A stretch of DNA of 64,000 bases from Mesostigma viride (Eukaryota > Streptophyta > Mesostigmatophyceae > Mesostigmatales > Mesostigmataceae): NCBI GenBank assembly GCA_009746045.1, contig RPFO01000072.1, positions 2,429,985-2,493,984 on the forward strand, given 5' to 3'. The position numbers and the translations under genes were made by a program. Shown one piece after another: positions 31,074 through 41,148 of the stretch (positions within the stretch are counted from its first letter, which is position 1; each line of letters starts with the position of its first letter). Under the pieces are notes generated by a model. That model was given only the letters and a program-made list of their open reading frames with translations. It was not told the DNA's origin and searched no databases.

Positions 31074-33443
31074 ATGGATATACAAGACGATCCGGAGGTC
31101 TCGGAGCCGGAAGCAGGGGTAAGGACGCAGATAGCTCGTGGAGAGCCTGCGGTCCGAAGGGATGCACCAGGGACCGGGGGTTTGAGAGATGGTGGCGGGC
31201 AGACGGGGCCCTCCTCTAGTCGCGAGCACCGGCAAGAAACCTCGTCAAGGCCTGGAGCACCGGACGCGCGTACGTTGGAGTTGGTAAAGGAGCTGCACGA
31301 GGAGACGTTCAATCCCCGGGTGTTCTTGCGTGACTACGGTCGGGAGGGGGAAACCCTGGTGGAACGACGGCGGCGTCGCCGTAATCAAATGCCGTCGCAT
31401 CTCCGCGCTGATTCTATCATGGCGCGGGTCGGCCCTGTGCAGATGGAGACTTTTCGAGGGTTCGTGCGGCGCAACGTGAGGTTCCGGATCGAGACCCGCA
31501 CGGCTGCGCACAATGGTGTGGTGGTTGGGACCGACTGGGAGACACATGAGCGGGAATGCGCCTGTCACGGGTGCATGAACACGCTGGAAGCGGGGCTGGC
31601 ATTCCCCCGGCTCCTTCTCCTCTTACTTCCACCCCCAGTGCGGCAGCTGCTGGAATACCACTTCCCCCGGTATCTTCCGCCAGTGGGGGCGCTACGGGGT
31701 GAAAAATGCCTGCGAGAAGGGCAGTATTCGCTGCGGCAGGCTCTGGATCGCATTGTGGCGATGGATGATGAGGACCAGGATGATGGGAGTGAGGGATATG
31801 ACTCCAGTTCCGACGACGACGACCATCCTCCACACCCTCCCTCTCGTTCCCCTCCGCGGGATCCGCCGTCTCGGGGTTCCCAGGGGAGCGGCGGAAGAAG
31901 CCGCCCTGTGCCTTGTTATGAGGCGCCACCGCCGGCGACGGGCTGGGGGCGACCTTCAGGGCGCGAGACGCGAAGTCTTCCAAGGGCGACCGGATGGGGT
32001 GGGGGCAGCCAAGCTGCCCCTCGACGTGTTCCGGAGGGGCCGGCACGTCGTCGCTCACCATCCCCGCCCTCCCGTTCGCGTTCCCGCTCGGACTCCGGGA
32101 ATGATGTACGCCCCGCTCGCCGAGCGTCACCACCTCCTCGCCGACCAGCGGATCGGTACTGGGAGCGCACGTGGGGGTCGGCGGTGGGGTTGGAGCAAGA
32201 GCGAGAGAATCGGCGACGGCGATCGGATCCGACAGAGACCGCAGTGGCCAGGGCCGAACGGCCGGCTAGGGAGGAGCCGATTGATGAGGTTCCCGCTAGC
32301 AACCCGCCCGATGCGGGCCAAGAAGAGACTACCTTCCTTGTCTCCCTGGAACCGCGCTCCCGAGCGGAGGAGGTCCCACCGGAGCCCCACTTCCTGGTCT
32401 CCTTGGAGCCTCGTCTCCGGCCTGCCCAGGACGGACCGTCGATGTCACGGCCTGCGGAGGGACCGAGTTTACCTAGTGCAGTACGGATTGCCGCGGAGGG
32501 TCCTGGTGTGGCGGGTGTTATGGTGCCGGCGGAACCCGTGGTTACCCTTGAGACTCTCGTGGCTGCGGTGCAATCAGGGCAGGGTCTCATGCAGCGGATG
32601 CTGGACCAGCTCGGGCGTCAGGGAGATCACTCAGTCGCCACCTCAGTAGGATACGAGGCCGCTTCCCGGGCAGCCTCACACGAGGAGTGGTCGCTGGGGG
32701 ACTTCATGCGAACCATTCCGGGAAGGACCGTAAGACACGGTGGGCCGGGGCCTCGAACGGAGAAGCTGTGCGTAGTGTTCGAGGGACCCATGTTCCCGGT
32801 CCCTCCTGGTATGCACCTGCCCGCTCCTTTGGTTTTTCAAGCGGGCCCGTGGTGCGCGGTTGACCGTGGTGCTTACTGGGAGCAACTTGAGATCACCTTC
32901 TTCCCACAGGCGCCGCTGCCCTTGCCGCAACCTGACGACCTGCGTTTTCCCCGGACGGTGGGCCACACGGTGCAGTTCGGTATCGAGAATTGGTGGGATT
33001 GGAGATATCAGGTGGATGGGGTGGGGCATGTGGTTACGCCACCCAAGGTGGCTCCGGCGGAGGGACGCGCCTTCCTGGAACTGGTGGTGCCCGACATTGT
33101 AGGGGCCCCTAGAGCGACCATCCTCGAGGATCATGTGCGCACCGAGGTATTCATGATGGGGGTGAAGTTTGTTCGCGATCACCGTTGTGGGGCGGCGGAT
33201 TGGTCGGCGTTGACCCTTCTCTTCACCCACCCCCAGTATCTCGCTGGGTTCCTGGCCATGTGGCCCCGGGGCACGTGGGTGGAGCTGTCTCGGTTGGGTC
33301 GGCAGAAGACGTCCCTATATCAGATCGCCTTCGAGGTGGACCTATGCGCGCATCCAGGGGTGATGACTCACATCATGACCCCCGCGGGGCGACGGGCTCT
33401 CCATGAGGCCCAGCTGCGGCGGGCTACTAGCGGCGGACGCTAG
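31074..33443 (+). CDS. ORF3: unrecognised 789-residue protein between Pol and the 3' LTR
   Basis: The long ORF is uninterrupted from an ATG at 31074. Residues about 85-230 form a basic, possibly folded N-terminal domain (LVKELHEETFNPRVFLRDYG; a Cys pair in ECACHGC; a Leu run LLLLLLPPP). An acidic Asp/Ser stretch follows (about 240-255), then a Pro/Arg/Ser-rich region of about 120 residues with RS dipeptides, a repeated FLVSLEPR motif (twice), and a C-terminal domain of about 200 residues (Trp-rich: FGIENWWDWRYQVDG). There is no signal peptide or clear membrane anchor, so it is not env-like. It is the only long ORF of the element free of frame breaks. The function is unknown. Confidence 0.7.
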   Translation: MDIQDDPEVSEPEAGVRTQIARGEPAVRRDAPGTGGLRDGGGQTGPSSSREHRQETSSRPGAPDARTLELVKELHEETFNPRVFLRDYGREGETLVERRRRRRNQMPSHLRADSIMARVGPVQMETFRGFVRRNVRFRIETRTAAHNGVVVGTDWETHERECACHGCMNTLEAGLAFPRLLLLLLPPPVRQLLEYHFPRYLPPVGALRGEKCLREGQYSLRQALDRIVAMDDEDQDDGSEGYDSSSDDDDHPPHPPSRSPPRDPPSRGSQGSGGRSRPVPCYEAPPPATGWGRPSGRETRSLPRATGWGGGSQAAPRRVPEGPARRRSPSPPSRSRSRSDSGNDVRPARRASPPPRRPADRYWERTWGSAVGLEQERENRRRRSDPTETAVARAERPAREEPIDEVPASNPPDAGQEETTFLVSLEPRSRAEEVPPEPHFLVSLEPRLRPAQDGPSMSRPAEGPSLPSAVRIAAEGPGVAGVMVPAEPVVTLETLVAAVQSGQGLMQRMLDQLGRQGDHSVATSVGYEAASRAASHEEWSLGDFMRTIPGRTVRHGGPGPRTEKLCVVFEGPMFPVPPGMHLPAPLVFQAGPWCAVDRGAYWEQLEITFFPQAPLPLPQPDDLRFPRTVGHTVQFGIENWWDWRYQVDGVGHVVTPPKVAPAEGRAFLELVVPDIVGAPRATILEDHVRTEVFMMGVKFVRDHRCGAADWSALTLLFTHPQYLAGFLAMWPRGTWVELSRLGRQKTSLYQIAFEVDLCAHPGVMTHIMTPAGRRALHEAQLRRATSGGR

Positions 33444-33650
33444 ATTAGATAGTTCAGTTTCGGGATGGAACACGGAGTTCAATCCCCGCCAGGTTTTGGC
33501 TACTACGTCAGGGTTGGGCTTGTGTATCAACCTCTAGAGGAACTGGCATTACTGACCTGCGGGTGAACCGAGGTTGGGACATAGTACTCTTATAGTAGTC
33601 TTGTTTTGTGATCCTATTCTACCTTTGTACGGTAGGGACTACCGACCCCC

Positions 33651-33664
33651 GTGGGGGGGAGGAG
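33651..33664 (+). promoter_or_regulatory. Polypurine tract
   Basis: A G-rich purine run (GGGGGGGAGGAG, with one T before it) directly abuts the 3' LTR, the place and make-up expected for the plus-strand primer. Confidence 0.8.
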
Positions 33665-34246
33665 TGTTACGTCCCGGCCCTTTAGGTCGGACGTAACAAT
33701 GGAATAAATTACTAAGGCCTTGTGGCCGTTGTACTAAGTTTTATGGACAATGACTCTTGCGTGAATTGGACTAGCTATTTTGGTCCTAGGTTGCCCTTTT
33801 AGGTACCGGTGCGGTGGCGCCGCGTCAGTTCCGAGTCCATTTGTGGTACTAGACGTGGATCCTGTAGTTGAGGGTCGATGTCGGCCCGGATCCTACGTGG
33901 AATGTTTGGCTCGGATTGGTCCAGGGAAATTGGCATGTATCTGCGCCGCAATCAACCTAGGTTAAATTGGTCCGAGGACGAGAGTCTCGTCCTCTTGGTT
34001 TAATGAATGATAAGTGCGAATACGCCTACACATTGAGCCCGGGGCATTATCCATTTGTGATTGGTATTGCTAGCCATTATAAGTGTGAACTAATTAGCTT
34101 GGCATTAAGCCGTGATGCCAGATATCTCACGACTCACGTCGTGAAGCGCAACCTACTTTAGGCTATCCTGAATTATTCCTAATTCCGGCAAGAAGGGTCT
34201 TTCGCTACGTAGCTCAGGCTAGGTGTGTCTGGGCTGGGACGTAACA
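33665..34246 (+). repeat. 3' LTR
   Basis: This 582-base copy has the same ends (TGTTACGTCC..GGACGTAACA) as the 5' LTR, with no difference seen by eye. It is followed by the target duplication CACAC. Confidence 0.97.
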
Positions 34247-34251
34247 CACAC

Positions 34252-35486
34252 CTTCTATAAACAAATAGTTGATTGATCACCTTATACACCACGTAAACAT
34301 GCTAGCAGACGCGCTCTTCAGTCCAGTGAAAATCCACGTGCGAAGCAAGTCAGCTTACGCAGAAAGCACCGTGAATGTAAATGACGCCCCAAACCCGTGA
34401 CCAGGCAAGCATCCAGAGGGGCTTTCCAAGCCCAGTATATTCCAGAAAAAAGCATCACAGATCCTTGGGCAACGGACGTTCACACGGGACATTCGAAGGA
34501 CCATGAAGATGGCGTCCTGCACGGCTAAGAAAATAAAACGCAACGCTACGCTATGTCATTGCTGCGACTAGGTGGATTCGGCGAAATGGAAAGAACGCAA
34601 CCATGAAAATGCATCAAAAAGAGAGCAGGTAGTACCCCGGTCATCGAAACAAACGCCTCACCATCGGCATCGCCAGTTACGTCCTGTGGCCAAAAATCCA
34701 GCGTTCTTTCCAATATGATGACACCAGAAACTCGTCGGCCACACCCCACGCCTTCCACGAACAGCAAACTGATTTCACTAGGCACCCAGTACGTAAAGCA
34801 ATTAAGCATGATACTACAATACCTAAATCTACAACGACATTCCATTTCCAGGTCGCCATAGCGACACGGACCTCTCCCACGCAGGTATCACTCCGTTGAC
34901 GCACCTCCAGCTCAGAAAATTTCGTACTTGCTCTTCAAACATAAAATTTTGACGTATAAAACCATGGCTGCGCATTCCCCATCCCAATTTTCTAGCGTAC
35001 GTTTCCTGCCATCGCCAGCCAGCAAATTGCTCGCGGAGCACGTCACTTTGTTTTAGACATGGTGGCTGTCGGCGTGGCCTGCGGCTGCGTCGTTTCGGTG
35101 GTGTTATCGATTTCGGGTCGTTTCCGTTGGATTTGCGACCGTTGGGGCCGAAGGCCGTTTGTTTTCCGTAGTTTGCTTGTTTTTTATTGGTTGTTTATGT
35201 GTAGTATTTTGGACGGACGACCCGAGCCGCTAACTTAGCGGGTTTATCGCGGCCGTTGGATCCATCATCGGACGCTCCAGATTGTCGGAGGCTAACGTTT
35301 TAAATTTTTTCATTTTGCCTTCGTATATACCTGGAATGTGCTCTCCCCATAATTATGCCACTCCATCGAGGCTACTTGGCGTGCGATCGATTGCTAGGAT
35401 ACAGTACATCTTGCTGTGAACTCACGCATAGGTATCCGATGATGCAACCGTCCATGTCCCAGTGCCCCGATAGTACCACCGATACT
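34252..35486. other. Non-genic flank between LTR element and LINE array
   Basis: No ORF reads like protein. It contains the motif CATTTTGCCTTCGTATAT (about 35312), also present at 21163, so pieces of a dispersed repeat flank the LTR element on both sides. At the right end is the site ATATATATCCGG used by the LINE. Confidence 0.4.
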
Positions 35487-35811
35487 ATATATATCCGGCG
35501 GGAGGACCGGCTGGACCTGGAGGGCCAGCGGGCCCCATGGTCGGCGCGGACCTGGACGTCATATTGGCGTCAGCGCTTGTCGGTGGCGCTGACTCGGGCC
35601 ATGGCGGACATCATGCTCCGCCGTACGCGGGCTGATTTTGCGGTGCAGCAGGGCTATTAGGTTCCTCCCGTTAGGCGTTTCCATTGGTCTTATCGTAGTA
35701 TAGAGCTTTGACATGGCTCTGTATATAGGTTTATAGCTGGGCGTTTGCTTTGGTTTGAGTGATTTCACTCTGCTGTAAGTAATTATATTTTTAATATATA
35801 TCCGGCCCTCG
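35487..35811 (+). mobile_element. Very short 5'-truncated REL-endo LINE copy with target duplication
   Basis: It contains the last ~50 codons (EDRLDLEGQRAPWSARTW.. ..FAVQQGY) and the 3' UTR of the LINE described at 47143. It is flanked by ATATATATCCGG on the left (35487-35498) and at the start of the right repeat (35794-35805). Extreme 5' truncation is typical of target-primed reverse transcription. It lies head-to-tail against the next copy. Confidence 0.85.
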
Positions 35812-37742
35812 CTCATGGAGGACGGCACTCGCGGCGGCCTGCTGTCGCGGTCGGGCACCCAGCAAGGGGACCCCCTGGGACCCCTGTACTTTGCCGCCCC
35901 CCTCCAGGGTTGCCTCCAAGCGGTCCATGCTGCCCACCCGGCGGTCGCTATTCAGGCCTACTTGGATGATATCTACCTTCTGGGCCCTGTGCCGGACACC
36001 ACCGCGGCTCTGCTGGCACTGCAGACCGCGGTGGCCGACATCAACCTCCAGTTGACCCTGGCCAAGTGCGCGGTGTACTCGCCCCAAGGTGATTGCTCCG
36101 GCTTTCCGCCCCAGCTCTTGGGCCGGGACGAGCGCCTCCATGGGTTGGATGTCCTCGGCGTTCCGGTTGGCGACCCCGCGTTTGTCATCCATGCTCTGCG
36201 GGCCGCCCTCGAGGCACGCACTGAGGTACTGCCCTTGATTGCGCGCCTTCATGATTCGCAGACCAAGGGTCTGCTTCTGTGGTTTTGCGCTCACCCTCGC
36301 GTCGTTCACTGGCTCCGGGGCGCTCTTCCGGCTCAGGTCCGGCTGGCCGCCGAGGGCCACGACGAACGCATCCAGTCGGCCTTGGCGCAGCTGGTCCCGG
36401 GCCCCGACCTCCCGCCACATGCTATTCGCATTGCCTCCCTGCCTGCACGGATGGGTGGCTGCGGTCTGACTCGTGCCGCCCGGCTGGCCCCAGCAGCATT
36501 TTTGGGCTCCGTCGCTCAGTCGTGGGCGGAAAGCTGCCGGCTCCTGCCCCTTTTGGCAACAGCAGCGCCTGACCTCCTGGACCCCAGCAGCCCTTTGCCC
36601 TTCGTCACCGCCATCCAGGAGGCCTATGCTGAGATCCAGCAGGCCTGTTCTCCCGTCCGTGCCGCTCAGGCGGTACAGCGCCACCTCCCTCGCGGCACTC
36701 CCTCGGTCGCCTCCGTTCAATCTCCCGCCGCATTCCCTGCTCGCGTCATCGATAAACACCAGAAAACCTACGCGGGTATTCTGCACACGGCTGATTGGAT
36801 TGCTCTTTTCGCGGACCTCAACGCCCAGGGACGTGCGTGGCTGTTCTCGCTTTCCTTGCGGAGTGTGGGCTCGGCGTACCTTCGTGCTCTTCCCATGGCC
36901 CCCCATTCGCCTTGGCTCCCAGCCACTACTCGGTGGCGCTCCGGCACCAGCTATTTGCCCCGCAGCCTCTTGTTCCGGCCGGGCGGCCTTGTGGTAGCTG
37001 TGGGCAGCCGCTGGATCCCACGGGGACTCACTACCTTGCCTGCATGGGGGGCCAACAGAATCAGAATTGGTATTTGTATTTGCACACTGTCCTCCTGACG
37101 GTGGTGCTCGCCATGATCCGGTCGGTTTTCCCCCACGCGAACATCCGGTCCGAGGATGCGGATGGCGCTGCCTTCTATTCCCCAACCACCGGCCTGACAT
37201 CGTGGTGCTGGACTTTGAGGGGGGTGGCCGGCATCTGCTTATTGACGTTTCGGTGGCGCGGCCCTTGGCTCTTAGCCACGTGGCTGGGGCCTCCCTCACG
37301 GCAGGTTACACGGCGGACCGGGCGGAGCGGGCCAAGCTCCTGGCCTACGGCGACGTCGGGCACCATCGTGTGGTGCCCTTTGTCCTGGAGGAGTTTGGGG
37401 CCATGGGGCCCCTGACCTCCGCCTTCTTCAAGGAGTGTTGCCGGCTCCGGGAGGACCGGCTGGACCTGGAGGGCCAGCGGGCCCCATGGTCGGCGCGGAC
37501 CTGGACGTCATATTGGCGTCAGCGCTTGTCGGTGGCGCTGACTCGGGCCATGGCTGACATCATGCTCCGCCGTACGCGGGCTGATTTTGCGGTGCAGCAG
37601 GGCTATTAGGTTCCTCCCGTTAGGCGTTTCCATTGGTCTTATCGTAGTATAGAGCTTTGACATGGCTCTGTATATAGGTTTATAGCTGGGCGTTTGCTTT
37701 GGTTTGAGTGATTTCACTCTGCTGTAAGTAATTATATTTTTA
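35812..37742 (+). mobile_element. LINE copy A, 5'-truncated, REL-endo type
   Basis: The copy starts within the RT domain and runs to the 3' end. It is flanked by an 18-base duplication ATATATATCCGGCCCTCG (35794-35811 and 37743-37760), so this is a genuine separate insertion at the site already used by its left neighbour. The RT (GTQQGDPLGP, YLDD) to thumb reads in one frame to 37098. The C-terminal endonuclease part is in another, because C runs are one base shorter than in copies B and D near 36900 and 37186. It differs from copy C at a few bases. Confidence 0.9.
35815..37609 (+). pseudogene. RT to endonuclease fragment of LINE copy A
   Basis: RT palm onward: SRSGTQQGDPLGPLYFAAPL, catalytic AYLDDIYLLG, thumb, then CCHC knuckle and the restriction-like endonuclease motif RPDIVVLDFE..LLIDVSVARP. 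Frames change at two C runs (about 36900 and 37186). It lacks the zinc finger and the first RT motifs, so it is not functional. Confidence 0.85.
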
Positions 37743-37760
37743 ATATATATCCGGCCCTCG

Positions 37761-38260
37761 GCCACTATAGATTCTCTGCTGCCCATGTGTGGCGTGGGAC
37801 ACAACAACAACAACAACAACAACGACCTAGCAAGATCCTGGCAAGATATGAAAAATTACAAGCATATGCTTGGCATATGCGTCGAACTCAGCAATGCGTC
37901 GCGCTTGGCTCTTGGCGCAAGAACAATACAAGGTGTGGGACCCCGGGCCCAACAATGACAGGCCCAGGCCGCCCAGCCCCTTGGACGGAGCTCTTCCATG
38001 CTCTCCTGGGACGCAACAGGGTGTTTACTTGCATTCCTCACGGTGACCTTACAGTACTGTACAGTGTACACGCGTAACTTGGCTCCAGCTGGTCACATAA
38101 TGCTCCTTTCTAAACCTTTCACCTATCACACTACCGTACCCGGCCCTCATCAGTCGGTGGGTAACAAGCTGGTCGATACGTGGTCGGTACCTCTTAACCT
38201 AACGATATTCCTATTGGTTAATAAAAAATACCCATTTACCCGGAACAACTGAAATTACAA
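37761..38260 (+). repeat. Composite repeat: (ACA)n tail and LINE-2 C-terminal fragment
   Basis: After the target site comes TTCTGCTGCCCATGTGTGGC..GGGAC(ACA)n, a retroelement-like tail. At 37880-38045 is a plus-strand piece homologous to the antisense LINE-2 C-terminus at 42640-42880 (shared WDPGPNND and FHAL-G-N-VFT). The last part (38205-38245) matches 20045-20090 in inverted orientation. Copied at 50406-50905. Confidence 0.6.
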
Positions 38261-38379
38261 GCATACATATGAGAGTTGCAACTAGTACTTTGGGTAAGAT
38301 ATATAACACAGTTGCAATCTGTGCAATCTTATTTTTTCCGGTGAAATGGGTGTTAGTTTATTGCCATATAATGTTAATC

Positions 38380-38922
38380 ATCCCGCCGCTCTCCTACGCG
38401 GACCTGCTGCGGTCAGCGACCGCCTCCACCACCGACGCCATCGCCACAAAGCTCCAGGAGCTGGAGAACCACCGCCAGGCCCAGCAACGGGAGGTCACCG
38501 ACCGCGCTCGCCGCGAGTGCCGAGTGGTGCTACGTCGCTTCCCCCAGAAGCCAGGTGAGACGTCAACCTCTCTTGCTGACGAGCTCAAGAACCAGCTTCT
38601 TACCCTCATGGGCCTGGTAGGTGAGGTAGCACTGAGCGGGTGCCACCGCCTTCCCCACTCACGGGACAAGGCGGCTCCCCCACCAGTCCTCCTCACCTTC
38701 CCCTCCCCTGAGGATAAGCAGCGGTTCCTCTCTCGTCGCAAGCGGTTGCACGACCTCACCTGGACGCTGGATGACGACCTCACCCCCGCTCAGCAACAGC
38801 AGCGACGCGACCTGTGGCCGGAATACCTCCGCCATAAGCAGGACCCCCAGAAGCCCAAGGTGTACTGGAGGGGCGGGGACCTGATGATCAACCACAAGAT
38901 GTGGACGCCCCCAGCGGGCTAG
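38380..38922 (+). CDS. LINE ORF1-like protein, first copy
   Basis: The protein-like part of a 217-residue frame covers about 180 residues: a coiled-coil stretch (IATKLQELENHRQAQQREVT), an RRM-like middle (CRVVLRRFPQKPGET, PVLLTFPSPEDKQRFLSRRK) and a C-terminal part (LTWTLDDDLTPAQQQQRRDL, VYWRGGDLMINHKMW) typical of ORF1 of L1-type LINEs, which bind the element RNA. The first ~40 residues of the open frame are flanking sequence, so the copy is 5'-truncated. It is followed directly by a 3' UTR and tail instead of an ORF2. Confidence 0.7.
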   Translation: MPPLSYADLLRSATASTTDAIATKLQELENHRQAQQREVTDRARRECRVVLRRFPQKPGETSTSLADELKNQLLTLMGLVGEVALSGCHRLPHSRDKAAPPPVLLTFPSPEDKQRFLSRRKRLHDLTWTLDDDLTPAQQQQRRDLWPEYLRHKQDPQKPKVYWRGGDLMINHKMWTPPAG

Positions 38923-39429
38923 AATAGCAATAGCCCTAGATTGTAACCATTGGCGTCACTGCCGCTAAGGCAGCCATGCCTAGACTGTTTGCCTAGCTGT
39001 GCCAACACACCTAGTCACGTGCCGCCAACGCACGGTCCACAACCAGCCATAGCCTAGTACAGCCATGCTACGCCCTGGCTATGTTTAGCCAAGCCATGCC
39101 TATAATGGGACCCCCCATGGATGTTGCATTAAGAATTTAGCCATGCTATGCCATGCAGAGAGATGCTCTCTGTCGAGACGCCATGTCCTAGCTCTTGTAT
39201 AGCCATGCTGATCTTCCTCCCTCACAGGCATGCTCCCCCCTTACCCGGGCATAGCGTGATATGTAGACCATGAGGGTGCAGGTGCCCTGGTGCACCTAGA
39301 GCAAGGGTAGCTTACATTCCCACCCTTGCATGAAGTAGCCTAGGATGTATTAAAAGCCATATGCCCCTTCTCAGGGATATGCGCTACATTGACTCCCAAC
39401 GGAGCGATGTTGATAATAATAATAATAAT
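38380..39429 (+). mobile_element. ORF1-only LINE-derived element with (AAT)n tail
   Basis: ORF1 (to 38922) is followed by about 0.5 kb of UTR rich in CCATGCCTA-type motifs, ending CCCAACGGAGCGATGTTGATAATAATAAT. The same UTR end closes a second member at 46140-46620 with an (ATTCA)n tail. An element carrying ORF1 and 3' end but no RT depends on another LINE for movement. Confidence 0.6.
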
Positions 39430-41148
39430 CCCACGGTCCTAAATTTAGGACTTTGTCCTAAATCGTCCTAGTGGTCTCTATAACCGAGGTACCGGGGGGG
39501 GGGGTCACTATATGGACCGTACCCCATGTGGACCGTACCCGGCATGATGTACCCGACCCGTGGTTACTACCGGCACATGGTACCCGGATTCCGTACCCGG
39601 GTACCGGGTATAATGGCGGGAAAGTAGGTACCTCGACCAAAAATATTACCGATTTTGGAGCGAAAAAGTGGGTGCGGGAATGAAGTGAGGTGGATATGGC
39701 GACCTGACAATCGTGGCCGGCGTTTTCACGTGCGTTTATCATTTCGGGCGCCCAGTAGCAAAAACGAAAGGTTGTTAGTTATGCTTAAAGGCTGTGAATA
39801 TTTTCTGCGCAAGTTTTTATGTGTAGCGCTGTATCACAGCGGCACAACACAAATGGGTCGCAGATCGCCTGCTCGCGGAGGGTCGATTTTGGCACAAACA
39901 TGTTAGTGTATTAGCAATGGTGGTGCGAATCAAGCCAGGAAACTTTTGTGGACAATTTTTATTAGAGTCTGGAGTTCAGTTATAAACGGAGTATTTGACA
40001 TGGGAGCGCCTGGGCCGTGATATTCTTGCCCGATTTCCATTGTCGACCATGTTTTAGGGACGTTCAGGCTGGGCAGCGAGCGCACCTTATAGGTCTTCAC
40101 TTTCGGTATTTCTTGGACCTAGAACGCAGCACAAGCGTGGTTTATATCATGGTCGAACCGGTTGGCCAGCTTTGGTGCGCTCAGCTCTCGGAAAGCTGAC
40201 CTCGCTGCGGATTTCAGCGACTTTTTTGCAACCATCTGGAATGAGGCGACGTAAGTAGCAGGTAAGTGCCGGGTTGTCCTAGATCATGAGTGTAACTGGC
40301 AATTAACGCTGTCGTGGTGTTTTGAGTAAGCCAGCTATGCCTAAAAAGAGGGGACGCTCTCTGTGCACATAACTGTCACACATAGTTGGTTTACGTCATA
40401 CAATTTTTTACGTCTCTATCTTCGTCGTCCGCTGCAGCTAAAACACACATGCGTAAGAGCAGTTTTACTCATGCGTTAGTTATAAACCATGGTCCTATGG
40501 CCTGCAGTCGTTCAGGGTGTTCTCAGACAGTATATACAGTATGGTTTACGTGTTACATGCACCCTGAATTCGCTCACAAAGCGTTGCATGTTAGCACAAC
40601 GTTGTTTTGTAACTTGATTTGGCTGCATTCATGTGTTAGTTGCAATGCAAATGCAATTTTTTTTCATCGCTGGGTGGTGGCCAGCATGTCCGTGATGTCA
40701 AAGAAGGTTTGGCATATGCTTAGAGAAAGTTTACCGCAAGGGGTGGGCCATGTTCAAGCCGGGCAACCTCAGCAACCATGCAACCCTATATTGCATTACC
40801 TGCACCATCTGTGACACCGTTAATCACGCGTATATATAGAGGCAGCCACAGCAGGGGTATGGCCTTGTTATACGCTGCCCCGCCATCCCAAGGCCTCGTA
40901 GGGTCCCCTAGCGCTTGTAAGATGCTCAAGGGACCGTGTGGATAGCATGGTCATGCGTTGACAATAATTGGTCCTAATGGTCCTAAAACCCACATTTTGG
41001 CCAAATTCGCGCTTTGACTAGGTCTGGCAGGTGGCAGGGCCCATTCATGCACTAAATGTAATTATTTGACCCCAGGTTTTTGATAGAAACTAAAAAAGTG
41101 TGTTATCTGTCATGGGCACGAATGCCAGGGTCAAATTTTAATGTTTGC

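Larger units (their letters stand above)
21846..34246 (+). mobile_element. Ty3/gypsy chromovirus-type LTR retrotransposon, 12.4 kb, with extra ORFs
   Basis: The element has two 582-bp LTRs, a PBS, a PPT, a 5-bp target duplication, Gag with zinc knuckle, and Pol in the order protease, RT, RNase H, integrase plus chromodomain, which defines Ty3/gypsy chromoviruses. It is larger than usual because it carries a hybrid-binding-domain ORF ahead of Gag, a polyglutamine ORF, a 1-kb repeat-rich spacer after Pol and a 789-residue ORF before the PPT. Pol reads across frames 1, 0, 1, 0, 2, 1 and 0, so this copy as given cannot make a continuous polyprotein, although the LTRs look identical. Indel errors in the assembly or mobilisation by a helper would explain this. 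Confidence 0.95.

Noticed and set aside
31074-33443. ORF3 as a retroviral-type env
   Set aside because: No signal peptide, no membrane anchor, no sequon-rich ectodomain; only the position fits.
34546-34845. Minus-strand ORF right of the 3' LTR as a host exon
   Set aside because: Some protein-like character, but no convincing splice sites or neighbours; not supported.
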